A stretch of 64,000 nucleotides of DNA from CAVQHY01 sp963712465 (GCA_963712465.1 CAVQHY010000007.1:62001-126000); one strand, 5' to 3'; shown: positions 34,490-42,893, counted from the first letter of the stretch. Translations and numbers: made by a program. The notes: generated by a model from the sequence alone, not told the origin.

Positions 34490-35406
34490 GCGAGCTCCTT
34501 TCTCGACGGCGGTACTGGCGGGTCGGCGCGCCCTGACCGCAGATAGACGAACCAGTAGATCCCCCCGACCATGAGCGCTCCGCCGATGAGATTCCCGATC
34601 GTCACGGGCACGAGGTTGTCGACAAAGAACGACCGCCAGGTCAGATGCGAGAGATCCGGCAAGTCCGACTGGCCGTCGATCCAACCGGTCTGAGCCTTGA
34701 GGAACAGCCCGAACGGGATGAAGTACATGTTCGCGATCGAGTGCTCGAAGCCGGCGGCGACGAAGGCGGCTATCGGCAGCACGATCGCGAGAATCCGATC
34801 CGCGGTCGTCCGCGCGCTGTAGGTCAACCAGACCGCGAGACACACGAGCGCGTTGCAGAACACGCCGAGCGCAATCGCCTGGACGAAGCCGAGATCGGTC
34901 TTGGCGACGGCGATGCTCAGCGCTTGGTCCCCTACTGCTCCTCCTCCGAACGTGTACTGCTTCGTGAGCAGCATCAGGGCCGCCGTCAGCAGAGCGCCGA
35001 CGAAGTTCCCCACGTAGACGAGCCCGAGGTTGGCAAGCAGCGGGCCTGTCGCGATCCGCCTGCTCGCCCACCCCATCACGAGGAGGTTGTTGCCCGTGAA
35101 GAGCTCCGCTCCGGCGACGACGACGAGGACGAGGCCGAGCGAGAACGCGAGGCCGCCGAGGAGCCGCTCGACCCCGTACGGCACCCCCTCGTCGCCCGCC
35201 ATCACCGTGGTCATGAACACCGCACCCATGGCGATGAACGCACCTGCGAGAACGGCGAGCGCAAAGGTCGTCACCGCACCTGCGGCCACCTTGCGGACTC
35301 CTATCGTCGCGGCACGGCCCGCCATCTCGGCCGGCGTGAACGCGTCGATCGCGAGCGGGACCGACGATGCGCTCCTCCGATCGTCCCTCTCCGCGACGCT
35401 CGTCAA
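34486..35406 (-). CDS. Formate/nitrite transporter family channel
   Basis: A FNT-family protein of about 306 residues with six hydrophobic helices. Typical features are AFTPAEMAGRAATIGVRKVA before helix 1, AGAFIAMGAVFMTTVMAGDE, the family motif GAELFTGNNLLVMGWASRRI, and CNALVCLAVWLTYSARTTAD with GFEHSIANMYFIPFGLFLKA near the end. It would pass small anions such as formate, nitrite or hydrosulfide. The N-terminus is unclear: TTG at 35406 (LTSVAERDDRRSASS) is the nearest start to the conserved part, while an ATG at 35535 adds a charged stretch that looks non-coding. It is upstream of, and coupled to, the flavodoxin gene. Confidence 0.88.
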   Translation of the reverse strand: MTSVAERDDRRSASSVPLAIDAFTPAEMAGRAATIGVRKVAAGAVTTFALAVLAGAFIAMGAVFMTTVMAGDEGVPYGVERLLGGLAFSLGLVLVVVAGAELFTGNNLLVMGWASRRIATGPLLANLGLVYVGNFVGALLTAALMLLTKQYTFGGGAVGDQALSIAVAKTDLGFVQAIALGVFCNALVCLAVWLTYSARTTADRILAIVLPIAAFVAAGFEHSIANMYFIPFGLFLKAQTGWIDGQSDLPDLSHLTWRSFFVDNLVPVTIGNLIGGALMVGGIYWFVYLRSGRADPPVPPSRKELA

Positions 35407-35567
35407 CCGCGTCCCACGCTGGTCACGCCCGCACGATCGTCGACCTTCACCATGTCGCTCGTCATCATGTCCTCGACTCTCCTGGCGTTCTCCGAAGCGC
35501 TCGGCGCCCGTGCGACGAACGTCATTCGGGGTCACGCCGATCAGTCCTGCGGGCCACTACGGACGCC

Positions 35568-36008
35568 TCACGAAACCCCGGCCGCGTGGACGATCAGAAC
35601 GGGCACTTCAGCATGCTGTGCGCACTCGCTCGAGACCGAGCCGAGGAGGAGCCCCACGAAGCCGCCGTGGCCCCTCGACCCGACGACGAGCAGGTCGGCC
35701 CGGGCCGCCTCCTCGAGGAGAACGCTTGCGGCCCGTCCCTCTCGTACTACGTGCTCGACCTCGAGCCCCTCGAGATCGCCTCCAAGGCGCTTCAAGGTCT
35801 CCTTCTGAATCGCCTCCGCGTTCCCTTGGAACTCCTCGTTCATTCCGACCAGTGGCGACGCACCCACGCCGCCGTAGGCGACCGCCGGCACGTGCCACGT
35901 AGTCACCAGGAGCAGCCGGGCGCCCCGAAGCCGTGCCTCCCGAGCCGCATGGCGAACCGCCTCGTCGGCGCCCGGCGAGCCGTCCACCCCTACCACGATC
36001 GTCTCCAC
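35568..36008 (-). CDS. Universal stress protein family (UspA), ATP-binding type
   Basis: A 146-residue single Usp domain starting at GTG 36008 (ETIVVGVDGSPGADEAVRHA). The full ATP-binding motif is present, GSRGHGGFVGLLLGSVSSEC, followed by VPVLIVH. This differs from the other Usp at 28636, whose loop is degenerate. It is the first gene of the minus-strand set Usp, channel, flavodoxin, sensor kinase, regulator. The gap to the channel start is about 160 bases, so separate promoters are possible. Confidence 0.9.
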   Translation of the reverse strand: METIVVGVDGSPGADEAVRHAAREARLRGARLLLVTTWHVPAVAYGGVGASPLVGMNEEFQGNAEAIQKETLKRLGGDLEGLEVEHVVREGRAASVLLEEAARADLLVVGSRGHGGFVGLLLGSVSSECAQHAEVPVLIVHAAGVS

Positions 36009-36353
36009 TGACGTCCTCCTTGGTCAGCCCGTCGACTACTCCCGTCGCCCAGATCGCTTTCGCATAGGCGCAAGACTCGCCGGGCCGGTCGCGTCGAGCA
36101 TCCGCATTCCTGCTGGTCGGAGGTGCGGACAACTACGGACCTCAACCCGCCGCCGCCACGAGCGTGCGTGGTTCTCCGAAGCAGGATGCGGGATTTGCTC
36201 TGGACGAATCAGGGTCACGCCGATGGCGCGGAGGCCTGTTCGGCCGAGCATGAGCCGGTTCGTTCGCACACTCCCACCCGTCTTGCAGGATCGCCTCACG
36301 GTCAATCAGGAACACCGGCCGTGGCTGCAAGATGATTGCGACAGAATTGGCCC
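36009..36353. other. Divergent intergenic region between usp and cofD
   Basis: This stretch of 345 bases lies between the divergent starts at 36008 and 36354. Short frames exist but none has coding character. It contains no repeat of the families seen elsewhere and no clear sigma-70-like or DosR-like site. It must hold the promoters for the stress-protein gene and the cofD-fbiC operon. Confidence 0.5.
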
Positions 36354-37292
36354 ATGCTCGTGAGCGTCCTCGCCGGTGGGGTCGGAGCCGCACGCTTCCT
36401 CGACGGCCTCGTCGGCGTCGTCCCGCCGCGGGACGTGACCGTCGTCGGCAACGTCGGCGACGACTTCGAGCACCTCGGTCTGCACGTGTCGCCGGATCTC
36501 GACACCATCCTCTACACGCTCGCAGGAATCGTCGACCCGGAGCAGGGATGGGGGCGGGCCGATGAGACCTCGAATGCGCTCGCGACCGTTCGGACGCTGG
36601 GCGGCGAGGACTGGTTTTACCTCGGCGATCGCGACATCGGCCTCCACGTCGTCCGCACCGAGCGGTTGCGCCGAGGCGAACCTCTCTCGTCGATCACCGC
36701 GGACATCGCCCGCCGCCTCGATCTGGGGGTGCGCCTCCTGCCGGCGACGGACGACCAGGTTCGGACGATGCTGCGGACGCCGAGCGGCTGGCTCGACTTC
36801 CAGACGTACTTCGTGCGCCGTCGCCACCAGGACGACGTCCTCGAGCTCGAATATCGTGGGGCCGGCGACGCAGTTGCGGCGCCCGGGGTGATCGAGGCGA
36901 TCTCCGGCGCCGACGTCGTCGTCGTGGCTCCCTCGAACCCGTTTCTCTCGATCGAGCCCATACTGGCGATCGACGGCGTTCGGGCGGCGCTGAAGGCCCG
37001 AACCGGCCCCGTCGTCGCGGTCAGCCCGATCGTGGACGGCCGCGCGATCAAGGGCCCTGCCGATCGGATGCTCCGCTCGCTCGCGGGCGAGGCGAGCCCA
37101 CGCGCCGTCGCCGAGCGCTACCGGGATTTCCTGACGCACATGCTCGTGGACACGACCGACGCCGAGTTCGTCGACGTGCTCGGATCGCTGGGAATCGCGG
37201 CCGCCGCGCAAGACACGCTGCTCGACCGGCACGACAGTCGCGTGGCCGTCGCCCGGGCTGCGCTCGACCTCGTCGCCAGGTACCGTGAATGA
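36354..37292 (+). CDS. cofD: LPPG:FO 2-phospho-L-lactate transferase
   Basis: A 312-residue enzyme (CofD/FbiA) that joins the phosphoester moiety from the CofC product to the deazaflavin FO, making F420-0 or its dehydro form. Conserved segments are VSVLAGGVGAARFLDGL at the N-terminus, VVGNVGDDFEHLGLHVSPDL, TLAGIVDPEQGWGRADET, WFYLGDRDIGLHVVRTE and VAPSNPFLSIEPIL. The start is the ATG at 36354; six further in-frame codons upstream are not conserved. It leads the operon cofD-coiled-coil gene-fbiC. Confidence 0.95.
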   Translation: MLVSVLAGGVGAARFLDGLVGVVPPRDVTVVGNVGDDFEHLGLHVSPDLDTILYTLAGIVDPEQGWGRADETSNALATVRTLGGEDWFYLGDRDIGLHVVRTERLRRGEPLSSITADIARRLDLGVRLLPATDDQVRTMLRTPSGWLDFQTYFVRRRHQDDVLELEYRGAGDAVAAPGVIEAISGADVVVVAPSNPFLSIEPILAIDGVRAALKARTGPVVAVSPIVDGRAIKGPADRMLRSLAGEASPRAVAERYRDFLTHMLVDTTDAEFVDVLGSLGIAAAAQDTLLDRHDSRVAVARAALDLVARYRE

Positions 37293-38208
37293 GAGCTTTG
37301 CGAGAGGCCCGGCTTTGGACCGCCTCAACGACATCCTCCAGCGAAAGCCGCTCACACCCGCAGACCAGGCGCACGAGCAGGCCCTGAAGTCCGCGCGACA
37401 GGCGCTGAAGCAGGCCGAGCGTGCGCACGCCGCCCGCGTCAAGGAGCGGCGAAAGGCGCTTGTGGCTGCCGAGAAGGCGAACGCGCGCTCCGTCGCCGAG
37501 GCCGAGCACGCGCTCGCGGAGGCGGCGCGTTCGGACGACCCCGCTCTTCGCCGCGCCCAGCAGGCCGTCGCGGAAGCACGACGCGGTCGGGAGCTCACCC
37601 GGCTCGGCGAGCTCGTGCTCTACGACGACCGGATCGAGACACCGGAGGGGACGGTTGAGCTCTCCCCGGGAGTACGGGCGATCGTCGACGCCCCCGGCAA
37701 CCTCGTTCAGCGAGAGCTCGCGATCGGCCGCACGGGCGTCGAAGCCGCCGCTGCCCTCGCCGCTCTCCAGGCGCGGGCGCGGCGCTCCCGGGACGAGCCC
37801 GTGATCCTCGTCGAGGCACCTGCCCTCTTCAGTATCAGACCCTGTGAACACGACGCCGACGCGGCCCGCGAGTTTGCCCGGCGCGTGAACGTCGCCGCCC
37901 TGAACGCCGCCGACGTCGTCGCCGGTCGCGCCGGCGCGGTCGCCGAGGCCGATGCGACGCTCGTCGAGCTGCGAGCGCGTCGGGCCGCTGCAGTGGCCGC
38001 GGCCGAGTGGTCACTCGAGCGCGCCGAGCAGGACACCGCGGCGATCGAGGAGGCGCGAAATGGGCTCGCAGACGCCGAGGCAGACACGGCCGAGATCGAG
38101 GCCTCCCGAACGGCCCTGGAGGCACTCGAGCAGTCCGGGGCAGCCGGGCCGGGCGGGCAGGGGGCTCAGTCGGGGGGTCAAGGGGCGGCCGATATGCTTG
38201 ACCGGTGA
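37285..38208 (+). CDS. Coiled-coil protein of unknown function within the F420 operon
   Basis: A 307-residue soluble protein. Residues about 27-105 and 205-285 are long Ala/Glu/Arg/Lys-rich helices expected to form coiled coils (HEQALKSARQALKQAERAHA; LERAEQDTAAIEEARNGLAD). Between them lies a beta-rich segment, GELVLYDDRIETPEGTVELS with VRAIVDAPGNLVQRELAIG, that recalls small PH-like or SHOCT-associated domains. The C-terminus is a Gly/Gln-rich tail. The start is GTG at 37285, overlapping the cofD stop by eight bases; its stop overlaps the fbiC start in GTGA. Tight coupling on both sides suggests a link to F420 or FO synthesis, but no function is known. Confidence 0.75.
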   Translation: MNESFARGPALDRLNDILQRKPLTPADQAHEQALKSARQALKQAERAHAARVKERRKALVAAEKANARSVAEAEHALAEAARSDDPALRRAQQAVAEARRGRELTRLGELVLYDDRIETPEGTVELSPGVRAIVDAPGNLVQRELAIGRTGVEAAAALAALQARARRSRDEPVILVEAPALFSIRPCEHDADAAREFARRVNVAALNAADVVAGRAGAVAEADATLVELRARRAAAVAAAEWSLERAEQDTAAIEEARNGLADAEADTAEIEASRTALEALEQSGAAGPGGQGAQSGGQGAADMLDR

Positions 38209-40613
38209 AGGAGTTCGAGGCCCTGATCGAGACGCCTGTCGACGAGCTCCTCCCGGTCGCCCGGGAGCTGCGCGAGCAGCGGACGGGCGCGCTGATCACG
38301 TACTCCCCGAAGGTCTTCATCCCGCTCACGAAGCTCTGCCGCGACGTGTGCCACTACTGCACTTTCGCTCAACCTCCCCGCCGCGGCGAGCGCGCCTACA
38401 TGACCGCCGACGAGGTGCTGGCGATCGCGGCGGCCGGCGCCGAGGCCGGTTGCCACGAGGCGCTGTTCACGCTCGGCGACAAGCCCGAGCTTCGCTACCG
38501 GGCGGCACGCGACGAGCTCGCCGAGCTCGGCCACGAGACGACGATCGACTACCTCGCCGCGATGTGCCGTCTCGTCCTCGACGAAACCGGCCTTCTCCCC
38601 CATGCCAACCCCGGAGTCATGAGCCGCGATGACCTGATGCTCCTGCGCGAGGTCACGGCCTCGCAGGGGATCATGCTCGAGACGGTCTCCGATCGGCTGT
38701 CCGAGCGTGGGGGCCCGCATTTCGGTTCCCCCGACAAGATGCCGGCGGCGCGGCTCGAGACCCTTCGACTCGCAGGCGAGCTTGCGGTTCCGTTCACGAC
38801 GGGGATCCTGATCGGGATCGGCGAGACGAGGCACGAGCGGCTCGAGGCGCTCGCTGCCATCCGCGAGCTGCACGCGCGCTACGGCCACATCCAGGAGGTG
38901 ATCGTCCAGAACTTCCGGGCCAAGCCCGGCACGCGAATGGTCGACCATCCCGAGCCCTCGCTCGACGAGCTGCTGTGGACGGTCGCCGCCGCCCGGATCG
39001 TCCTGGGCCCCGAGCTGAATCTCCAGGCGCCGCCGAACCTGTCGTACGAGAACTTTCCGCGGCTGCTCGACGCGGGGCTGAACGACTGGGGCGGGATCTC
39101 GCCGGTTACGATCGACCACGTCAACCCCGAGGCGCCGTGGCCGGAGGTCGTCCGACTGGCGGCCGCCACGGGCGACCACGGTCTCGAGCTCGTTCCGCGG
39201 CTCCCCCTCTACCCGGAGTACGTGGCCGACGTCGGCCGCTGGTGCTCGCCCAGGGTCGCCACCGCAGTCCTGCATCGGTCCGACGCGTCGGGGCTCGCTC
39301 GCGAGGATCGTTGGGCAGCCGGCTCCCCGGGCCATGTCCCGGGGCCTGTCCCCGGGACACGACCCCGCGGGACGGCGTCTCCGGCGATCGCGGCCGCCCT
39401 GGCCGGGGCCGCAGTGGGCCGCGAGCTCGACGAGGAGGACGTGACCGCGCTCTTCGAGGCTCGCGGGTCGTCGTTCGAAGCCGTGTGCGCCGCCGCCGAC
39501 GACCTGCGGCGCGAGGTCAACGGCGACACCGTCACCTACGTCGTCACCCGCAACATCAACTACACGAACGTGTGCTACTTCCGCTGCGGCTTCTGCGCAT
39601 TCTCCAAGGGGAAGCTCGCCGAGAACCTCCGTGGGCCGGCGTACGTCGTCCCGATCGAGGAGATCGTGCGGCGCAGCCGTGAGGCGTGGGATCGGGGCGC
39701 CGTCGAGGTGTGCCTCCAGGGGGGCATCCACCCCGGCTTCACAGGCGACACCTACGTCGAGATCTGCGAGGCGATCAAGCGCGAGCTGCCCGACCTCCAC
39801 GTCCACGCGTTTTCGGCGCTCGAGGTCTGGCAGGGCGCGGCGACACTCGGCATGTCTCTCGACGACTACCTCGCACGGCTCCGTGACGTCGGCCTCGCCT
39901 CCCTGCCCGGGACGGCAGCGGAGATCCTCGACGACGAGGTCCGGCGGATCCTCTGCCCCGACAAGGTGTCGACCGGGCAGTGGCTCGAGGTGCACGACGC
40001 CGCTCACCGTGCCGGCCTGCGCTCGACGACGACGATCATGTACGGGTCGATCGAGGGGCCGCGCAGCTGGGCGCGCCACCTGCTCGTCCTGCGCGACCAG
40101 CAGCGGCGCACCGGCGGCTTCACCGAGTTCGTCCCGCTGCCCTTCGTCCATATGGAGGCCCCGATCTATCTGAAGGGTCGGGCACGGCCCGGGCCGACGT
40201 TCCGCGAGGCGATCCTCATGCACGCGGTCGCGCGGCTCGCCCTCCATCCCTGGATCACGAACGTCCAGGCGTCCTGGGTCAAGCTCGGGGTCGAGGGGGC
40301 ACGGGCGGCCCTCCGCTCGGGCGCGAACGACCTCGGCGGGACGCTGATGAACGAGTCGATCTCCCGGGCTGCCGGCGCGAGCCACGGCCAGGAGATGCCG
40401 CCCGAGGGAATGGAAGCGCTGATCCGCGCGGCCGGTCGCGTCCCGCGCCAGCGGACGACGCTCTACGGGGCTCCGCCCGAGGAACGCACGCGGGCGTCGT
40501 TCGGCGCGCCACCGCTTGCTGAGCCGCTCAACCCCGCCGTGAACGATGCGAGGCTCGAGCGGCCCGCCCGGCTCGTCCGGCCCGGCCTGGCGGCCGGCGT
40601 CGGCGTCCGCTAG
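38205..40613 (+). CDS. fbiC: FO synthase, CofG-CofH fusion (FbiC)
   Basis: An 802-residue protein with two radical SAM domains that together build the deazaflavin FO from tyrosine and a ribityl-diaminouracil. The CofG half (about 1-370) has the cluster cysteines C45, C49 and C52 (CRDVCHYC). The CofH half (about 400-785) has C457, C461 and C464 (CYFRCGFC), followed by EVCLQGGIHPGFTGDTYV and FVPLPFVHMEAPIYLKGRAR. The start is GTG at 38205 overlapping the upstream stop. Oddly, residues 376-386 in the linker (GHVPGPVPGTR) are encoded by a copy of a palindromic repeat found twice elsewhere in non-coding DNA, inserted without breaking the frame. Confidence 0.95.
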   Translation: MKEFEALIETPVDELLPVARELREQRTGALITYSPKVFIPLTKLCRDVCHYCTFAQPPRRGERAYMTADEVLAIAAAGAEAGCHEALFTLGDKPELRYRAARDELAELGHETTIDYLAAMCRLVLDETGLLPHANPGVMSRDDLMLLREVTASQGIMLETVSDRLSERGGPHFGSPDKMPAARLETLRLAGELAVPFTTGILIGIGETRHERLEALAAIRELHARYGHIQEVIVQNFRAKPGTRMVDHPEPSLDELLWTVAAARIVLGPELNLQAPPNLSYENFPRLLDAGLNDWGGISPVTIDHVNPEAPWPEVVRLAAATGDHGLELVPRLPLYPEYVADVGRWCSPRVATAVLHRSDASGLAREDRWAAGSPGHVPGPVPGTRPRGTASPAIAAALAGAAVGRELDEEDVTALFEARGSSFEAVCAAADDLRREVNGDTVTYVVTRNINYTNVCYFRCGFCAFSKGKLAENLRGPAYVVPIEEIVRRSREAWDRGAVEVCLQGGIHPGFTGDTYVEICEAIKRELPDLHVHAFSALEVWQGAATLGMSLDDYLARLRDVGLASLPGTAAEILDDEVRRILCPDKVSTGQWLEVHDAAHRAGLRSTTTIMYGSIEGPRSWARHLLVLRDQQRRTGGFTEFVPLPFVHMEAPIYLKGRARPGPTFREAILMHAVARLALHPWITNVQASWVKLGVEGARAALRSGANDLGGTLMNESISRAAGASHGQEMPPEGMEALIRAAGRVPRQRTTLYGAPPEERTRASFGAPPLAEPLNPAVNDARLERPARLVRPGLAAGVGVR
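39330..39364. repeat. Dispersed palindromic repeat, copy 2, inside fbiC
   Basis: This copy runs from GGCCATGT to GACC, with a TGTCCCGGGGC half and a GTCCCCGGGAC half. The 24 bases 39335-39358 are identical to 41629-41652. It lies exactly in the CofG-CofH linker of fbiC and reads through in frame. Confidence 0.8.
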
Positions 40614-40761
40614 CCGGGCCGAGCTCGCCGACTCGATGCCGATCGGCCGCATGTGTACGTCCGAAGAGGTCGCCCCGGCCATCCTCTTTCTCTGCTCCGA
40701 CGAAGCGTCGTACATCACCGGCGCAACGCTCGCAATCGACGGGGGCTACTCGGCGCGGTAA
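40614..40761 (+). pseudogene. C-terminal relic of a short-chain dehydrogenase/reductase
   Basis: Directly after the fbiC stop, an open frame (about 40614-40761, continuing from 40546 in another frame of fbiC) encodes DSMPIGRMCTSEEVAPAILF and ITGATLAIDGGYSAR. This is the characteristic end of a classical SDR enzyme: the P-x-GR loop, the SD-x-ASYITG helix and the VDGG-Y tail. The Rossmann TGxxxGIG motif and the YxxxK catalytic pair are absent, so only about the last 45 residues of a roughly 250-residue enzyme remain. It is best seen as a remnant left by deletion or rearrangement. Confidence 0.8.
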
Positions 40762-40829
40762 CTACTCCCGGCCCCCGCGCACGTCGGTAACGTCCGGCCT
40801 GACCGCACGCGACGAAGGGAGCCGCGATC

Positions 40830-41594
40830 GTGAAGATTCGGATCGGCGTCCAGACTCAGCCTCAGCACGCAGACTACGACGCCCTTCGCCACGCGTGGCT
40901 GGAGGCGGAAGAGATCGGCGCCGACGTCGTCATGAACTGGGATCACTTCTTCCCGCTCTACGGCGACGCCGACGGCAAGCACCTCGAGTGCTGGACGACG
41001 CTCGCGGCGATGGCCGAGGCGACCGAGCGCGTCGAGCTCGGCGCGCTGGTCACCTGCAACTCGTACCGCAATCCCAACCTCCTCGCCGACATGGCACGGA
41101 CCGTCGACCACATCTCGGGCGGCCGCCTCATCCTCGGGATCGGCTCCGGCTGGTTCGAGCGCGACTACCTCGAGTACGGCTATGAGTTCGGCACGGCGGG
41201 GAGCCGCCTGCGCGACCTCGACGCGTCGCTGGACGTGATCGAAGCGCGCTGGGCGAAGCTGAACCCGCCGCCGACGCGCAAGATCCCGGTGATGATCGGA
41301 GGCGGCGGCGAGAAGGTGACGCTGCGGATCGTCGCCGAGCATGCCGACATCTGGCACGGCTTCGGCCCGCTCGACCGGTTCCGCCAGAAGGCCGGCGTCC
41401 TCGACGAGTGGTGTGCAAAGGTCGGCCGGGACCCGGCAACGATCGAGCGCTCGGTCACCGCGAAGGACCCGGGGGAGGCGGAGCGGTTTCTCGAGGCAGG
41501 CGCGACGTTTCTCGTCTACTCGGACCAGGGCCCGAGCTACGATCTCGGCCCGCTGCGCGAGCTCGTTGCCTGGCGCGACGAGAAGAACGCGTAG
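40830..41594 (+). CDS. LLM-class F420-dependent oxidoreductase
   Basis: A 254-residue luciferase-like TIM-barrel protein. Family features are IRIGVQTQPQHADYDALRHA at the start, the NWDHFFPLYGDADGKHLECW loop, TERVELGALVTCNSYRNPNL, and ISGGRLILGIGSGWFERDYL, the last typical of F420-binding members. The C-terminal region has VMIGGGGEKVTLRIVAEHAD. The start is GTG at 40830 with GAAGGGAG eight bases upstream. It lies after fbiC and the SDR relic, in the neighbourhood of F420 genes, which supports F420 over FMN as cofactor. Substrate unknown. Confidence 0.88.
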   Translation: MKIRIGVQTQPQHADYDALRHAWLEAEEIGADVVMNWDHFFPLYGDADGKHLECWTTLAAMAEATERVELGALVTCNSYRNPNLLADMARTVDHISGGRLILGIGSGWFERDYLEYGYEFGTAGSRLRDLDASLDVIEARWAKLNPPPTRKIPVMIGGGGEKVTLRIVAEHADIWHGFGPLDRFRQKAGVLDEWCAKVGRDPATIERSVTAKDPGEAERFLEAGATFLVYSDQGPSYDLGPLRELVAWRDEKNA

Positions 41595-41623
41595 CAGCCC
41601 ACTCGCTACGGCGTGGCCTCACG

Positions 41624-41658
41624 GGACGTGTCCCGGGGCCTGTCCCCGGGACCTGGCC
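41624..41658. repeat. Dispersed palindromic repeat, copy 3, between converging genes
   Basis: This copy lies in the 84-base gap between converging genes and shares 24 identical bases with the copy inside fbiC. Its arms TGTCCCGGGGC and GTCCCCGGGAC can fold as a GC-rich hairpin, so it may also terminate transcription from both sides. Confidence 0.8.
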
Positions 41659-41678
41659 GGTAGAGACACGGCCCCGGC

Positions 41679-42893
41679 TCAGCGCGCCAGGTCGCGCAGG
41701 TCGACGTCCTCGTCTTCGAGCAGCGCCGGATCGACCTTCGTGCGGGCAGCGACCAGAGGTGTCGCCCGACGCACGTCGCGGCCGCGGTTGAGCCCCACCG
41801 CGGCGTTCAGGCGACCTCCCTCGAGGTAGAAGCCGACGAACTGGCGCTCCTCGAGGCTGCCGCGGATCACGAGCTCGTCCCAGGCGCCGGGCAGGCCTGC
41901 GAGCTGGATGTTGTCCTCGTACTGGTCAGACCAAAACCACGGCGTCTCGGCGTACGGCTCGCGCTTGCCGAGCAGGCTGCGGGCGGCGTGCTCGCCGTGC
42001 CTGATCGCGTGCTGCCAGTGCTCGACGCGGGTTCGGCCGAGCGTTGGATGGTCGAAGCGGGCGACGTCGCCCGCCGCGTGGATCCCCTCGATGCTCGTGC
42101 GGCACAGCGCGTCGACTCGGATCCCATCGTCGATCTCGACGCCCGCGCCTGCCGCCACCTCGACCGCCGGCTCGATGCCGACGCCGACGATCGCGAGGTC
42201 GCAGTCGACGGCACGCCCACTCCTCGTGCGCACCCGTGAGACGCGGCCGACGCCCTCGAACGCCTCGACCAGATCGCCGAGGACGACCTCGACTCCGTGC
42301 TCGCGATGGAGCCCGGCCATGACCTCGCCCACTCGTTCTCCGAGGACGCGGGCCAGCGGCGCGGTCTCGTCGATCGCCGTCACGTGGACGCCGAGCGCAC
42401 GCAACGACGCGGCAACCTCGGAACCGATGAAGCCGAGCCCGACGACGACCGCGCTACCGCCTTGCCTCGCAGCCGCCCGGATTCGCTCCGCGTCCTCGAC
42501 GGTGCGCAGCTCGAGCACGCCGTCGAGGTCGATCCCGGGGATCGGGGGACGCCGGTTGCGTCCTCCGGTGGCGACGAGGACGGCGTCGTAGGCCAGGCGC
42601 TCGCCGTCGACGAGCTCGACCGCGCGCTCGGCGGCGTCGACCCGCTGAGCGGCGACGCCGAGCCGAAGCTCGATCGCCGCGTCGTCGTACGCCGCCTGCG
42701 ACCTGACGAGCGCGTCGTCGAGCGTCGTCTCGCCGCGGAGAAGCTCCTTCGAGAGCGGCGGCCGCTCGTACGGCAGGTGCGCCTCGGCGCCGACGAGCAC
42801 GAGCGAGCCCTCGTATCCCTCGTTCCGGAGGGTCACGGCAGCCGTGGCGCCGGTCAGGCTCGCGCCCACGATCACGACCCGATCGAGAGTCAC
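41679..42893 (-). CDS. Ferredoxin reductase-like FAD/NAD(P)-dependent oxidoreductase
   Basis: A 404-residue flavoprotein of the ferredoxin/rubredoxin/putidaredoxin reductase type. The FAD motif is RVVIVGASLTGATAAVTLRN, then YERPPLSKELL; the NAD(P)-binding motif is AVVVGLGFIGSEVAASLRAL near residue 145; the second FAD segment is IEGIHAAGDVARFDHPTLG. The C-terminal reductase domain includes WFWSDQYEDNIQLAGLP. It would pass electrons from NAD(P)H to a ferredoxin or an oxygenase. The start is GTG at 42893, overlapping the preceding stop as GTGA. It ends the minus-strand run lipoprotein-decarboxylase-PPOX-reductase. Confidence 0.92.
   Translation of the reverse strand: MTLDRVVIVGASLTGATAAVTLRNEGYEGSLVLVGAEAHLPYERPPLSKELLRGETTLDDALVRSQAAYDDAAIELRLGVAAQRVDAAERAVELVDGERLAYDAVLVATGGRNRRPPIPGIDLDGVLELRTVEDAERIRAAARQGGSAVVVGLGFIGSEVAASLRALGVHVTAIDETAPLARVLGERVGEVMAGLHREHGVEVVLGDLVEAFEGVGRVSRVRTRSGRAVDCDLAIVGVGIEPAVEVAAGAGVEIDDGIRVDALCRTSIEGIHAAGDVARFDHPTLGRTRVEHWQHAIRHGEHAARSLLGKREPYAETPWFWSDQYEDNIQLAGLPGAWDELVIRGSLEERQFVGFYLEGGRLNAAVGLNRGRDVRRATPLVAARTKVDPALLEDEDVDLRDLAR

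Noticed and set aside
28530..36353. DosR-type palindrome (GGGACT...AGTCCC) upstream of the stress and redox genes
   Set aside because: I scanned the upstream gaps by eye and found no convincing match.
38178..40718. Open frame of over 800 codons on the minus strand opposite fbiC
   Set aside because: Antisense shadow of a gene with clear radical SAM motifs on the plus strand.
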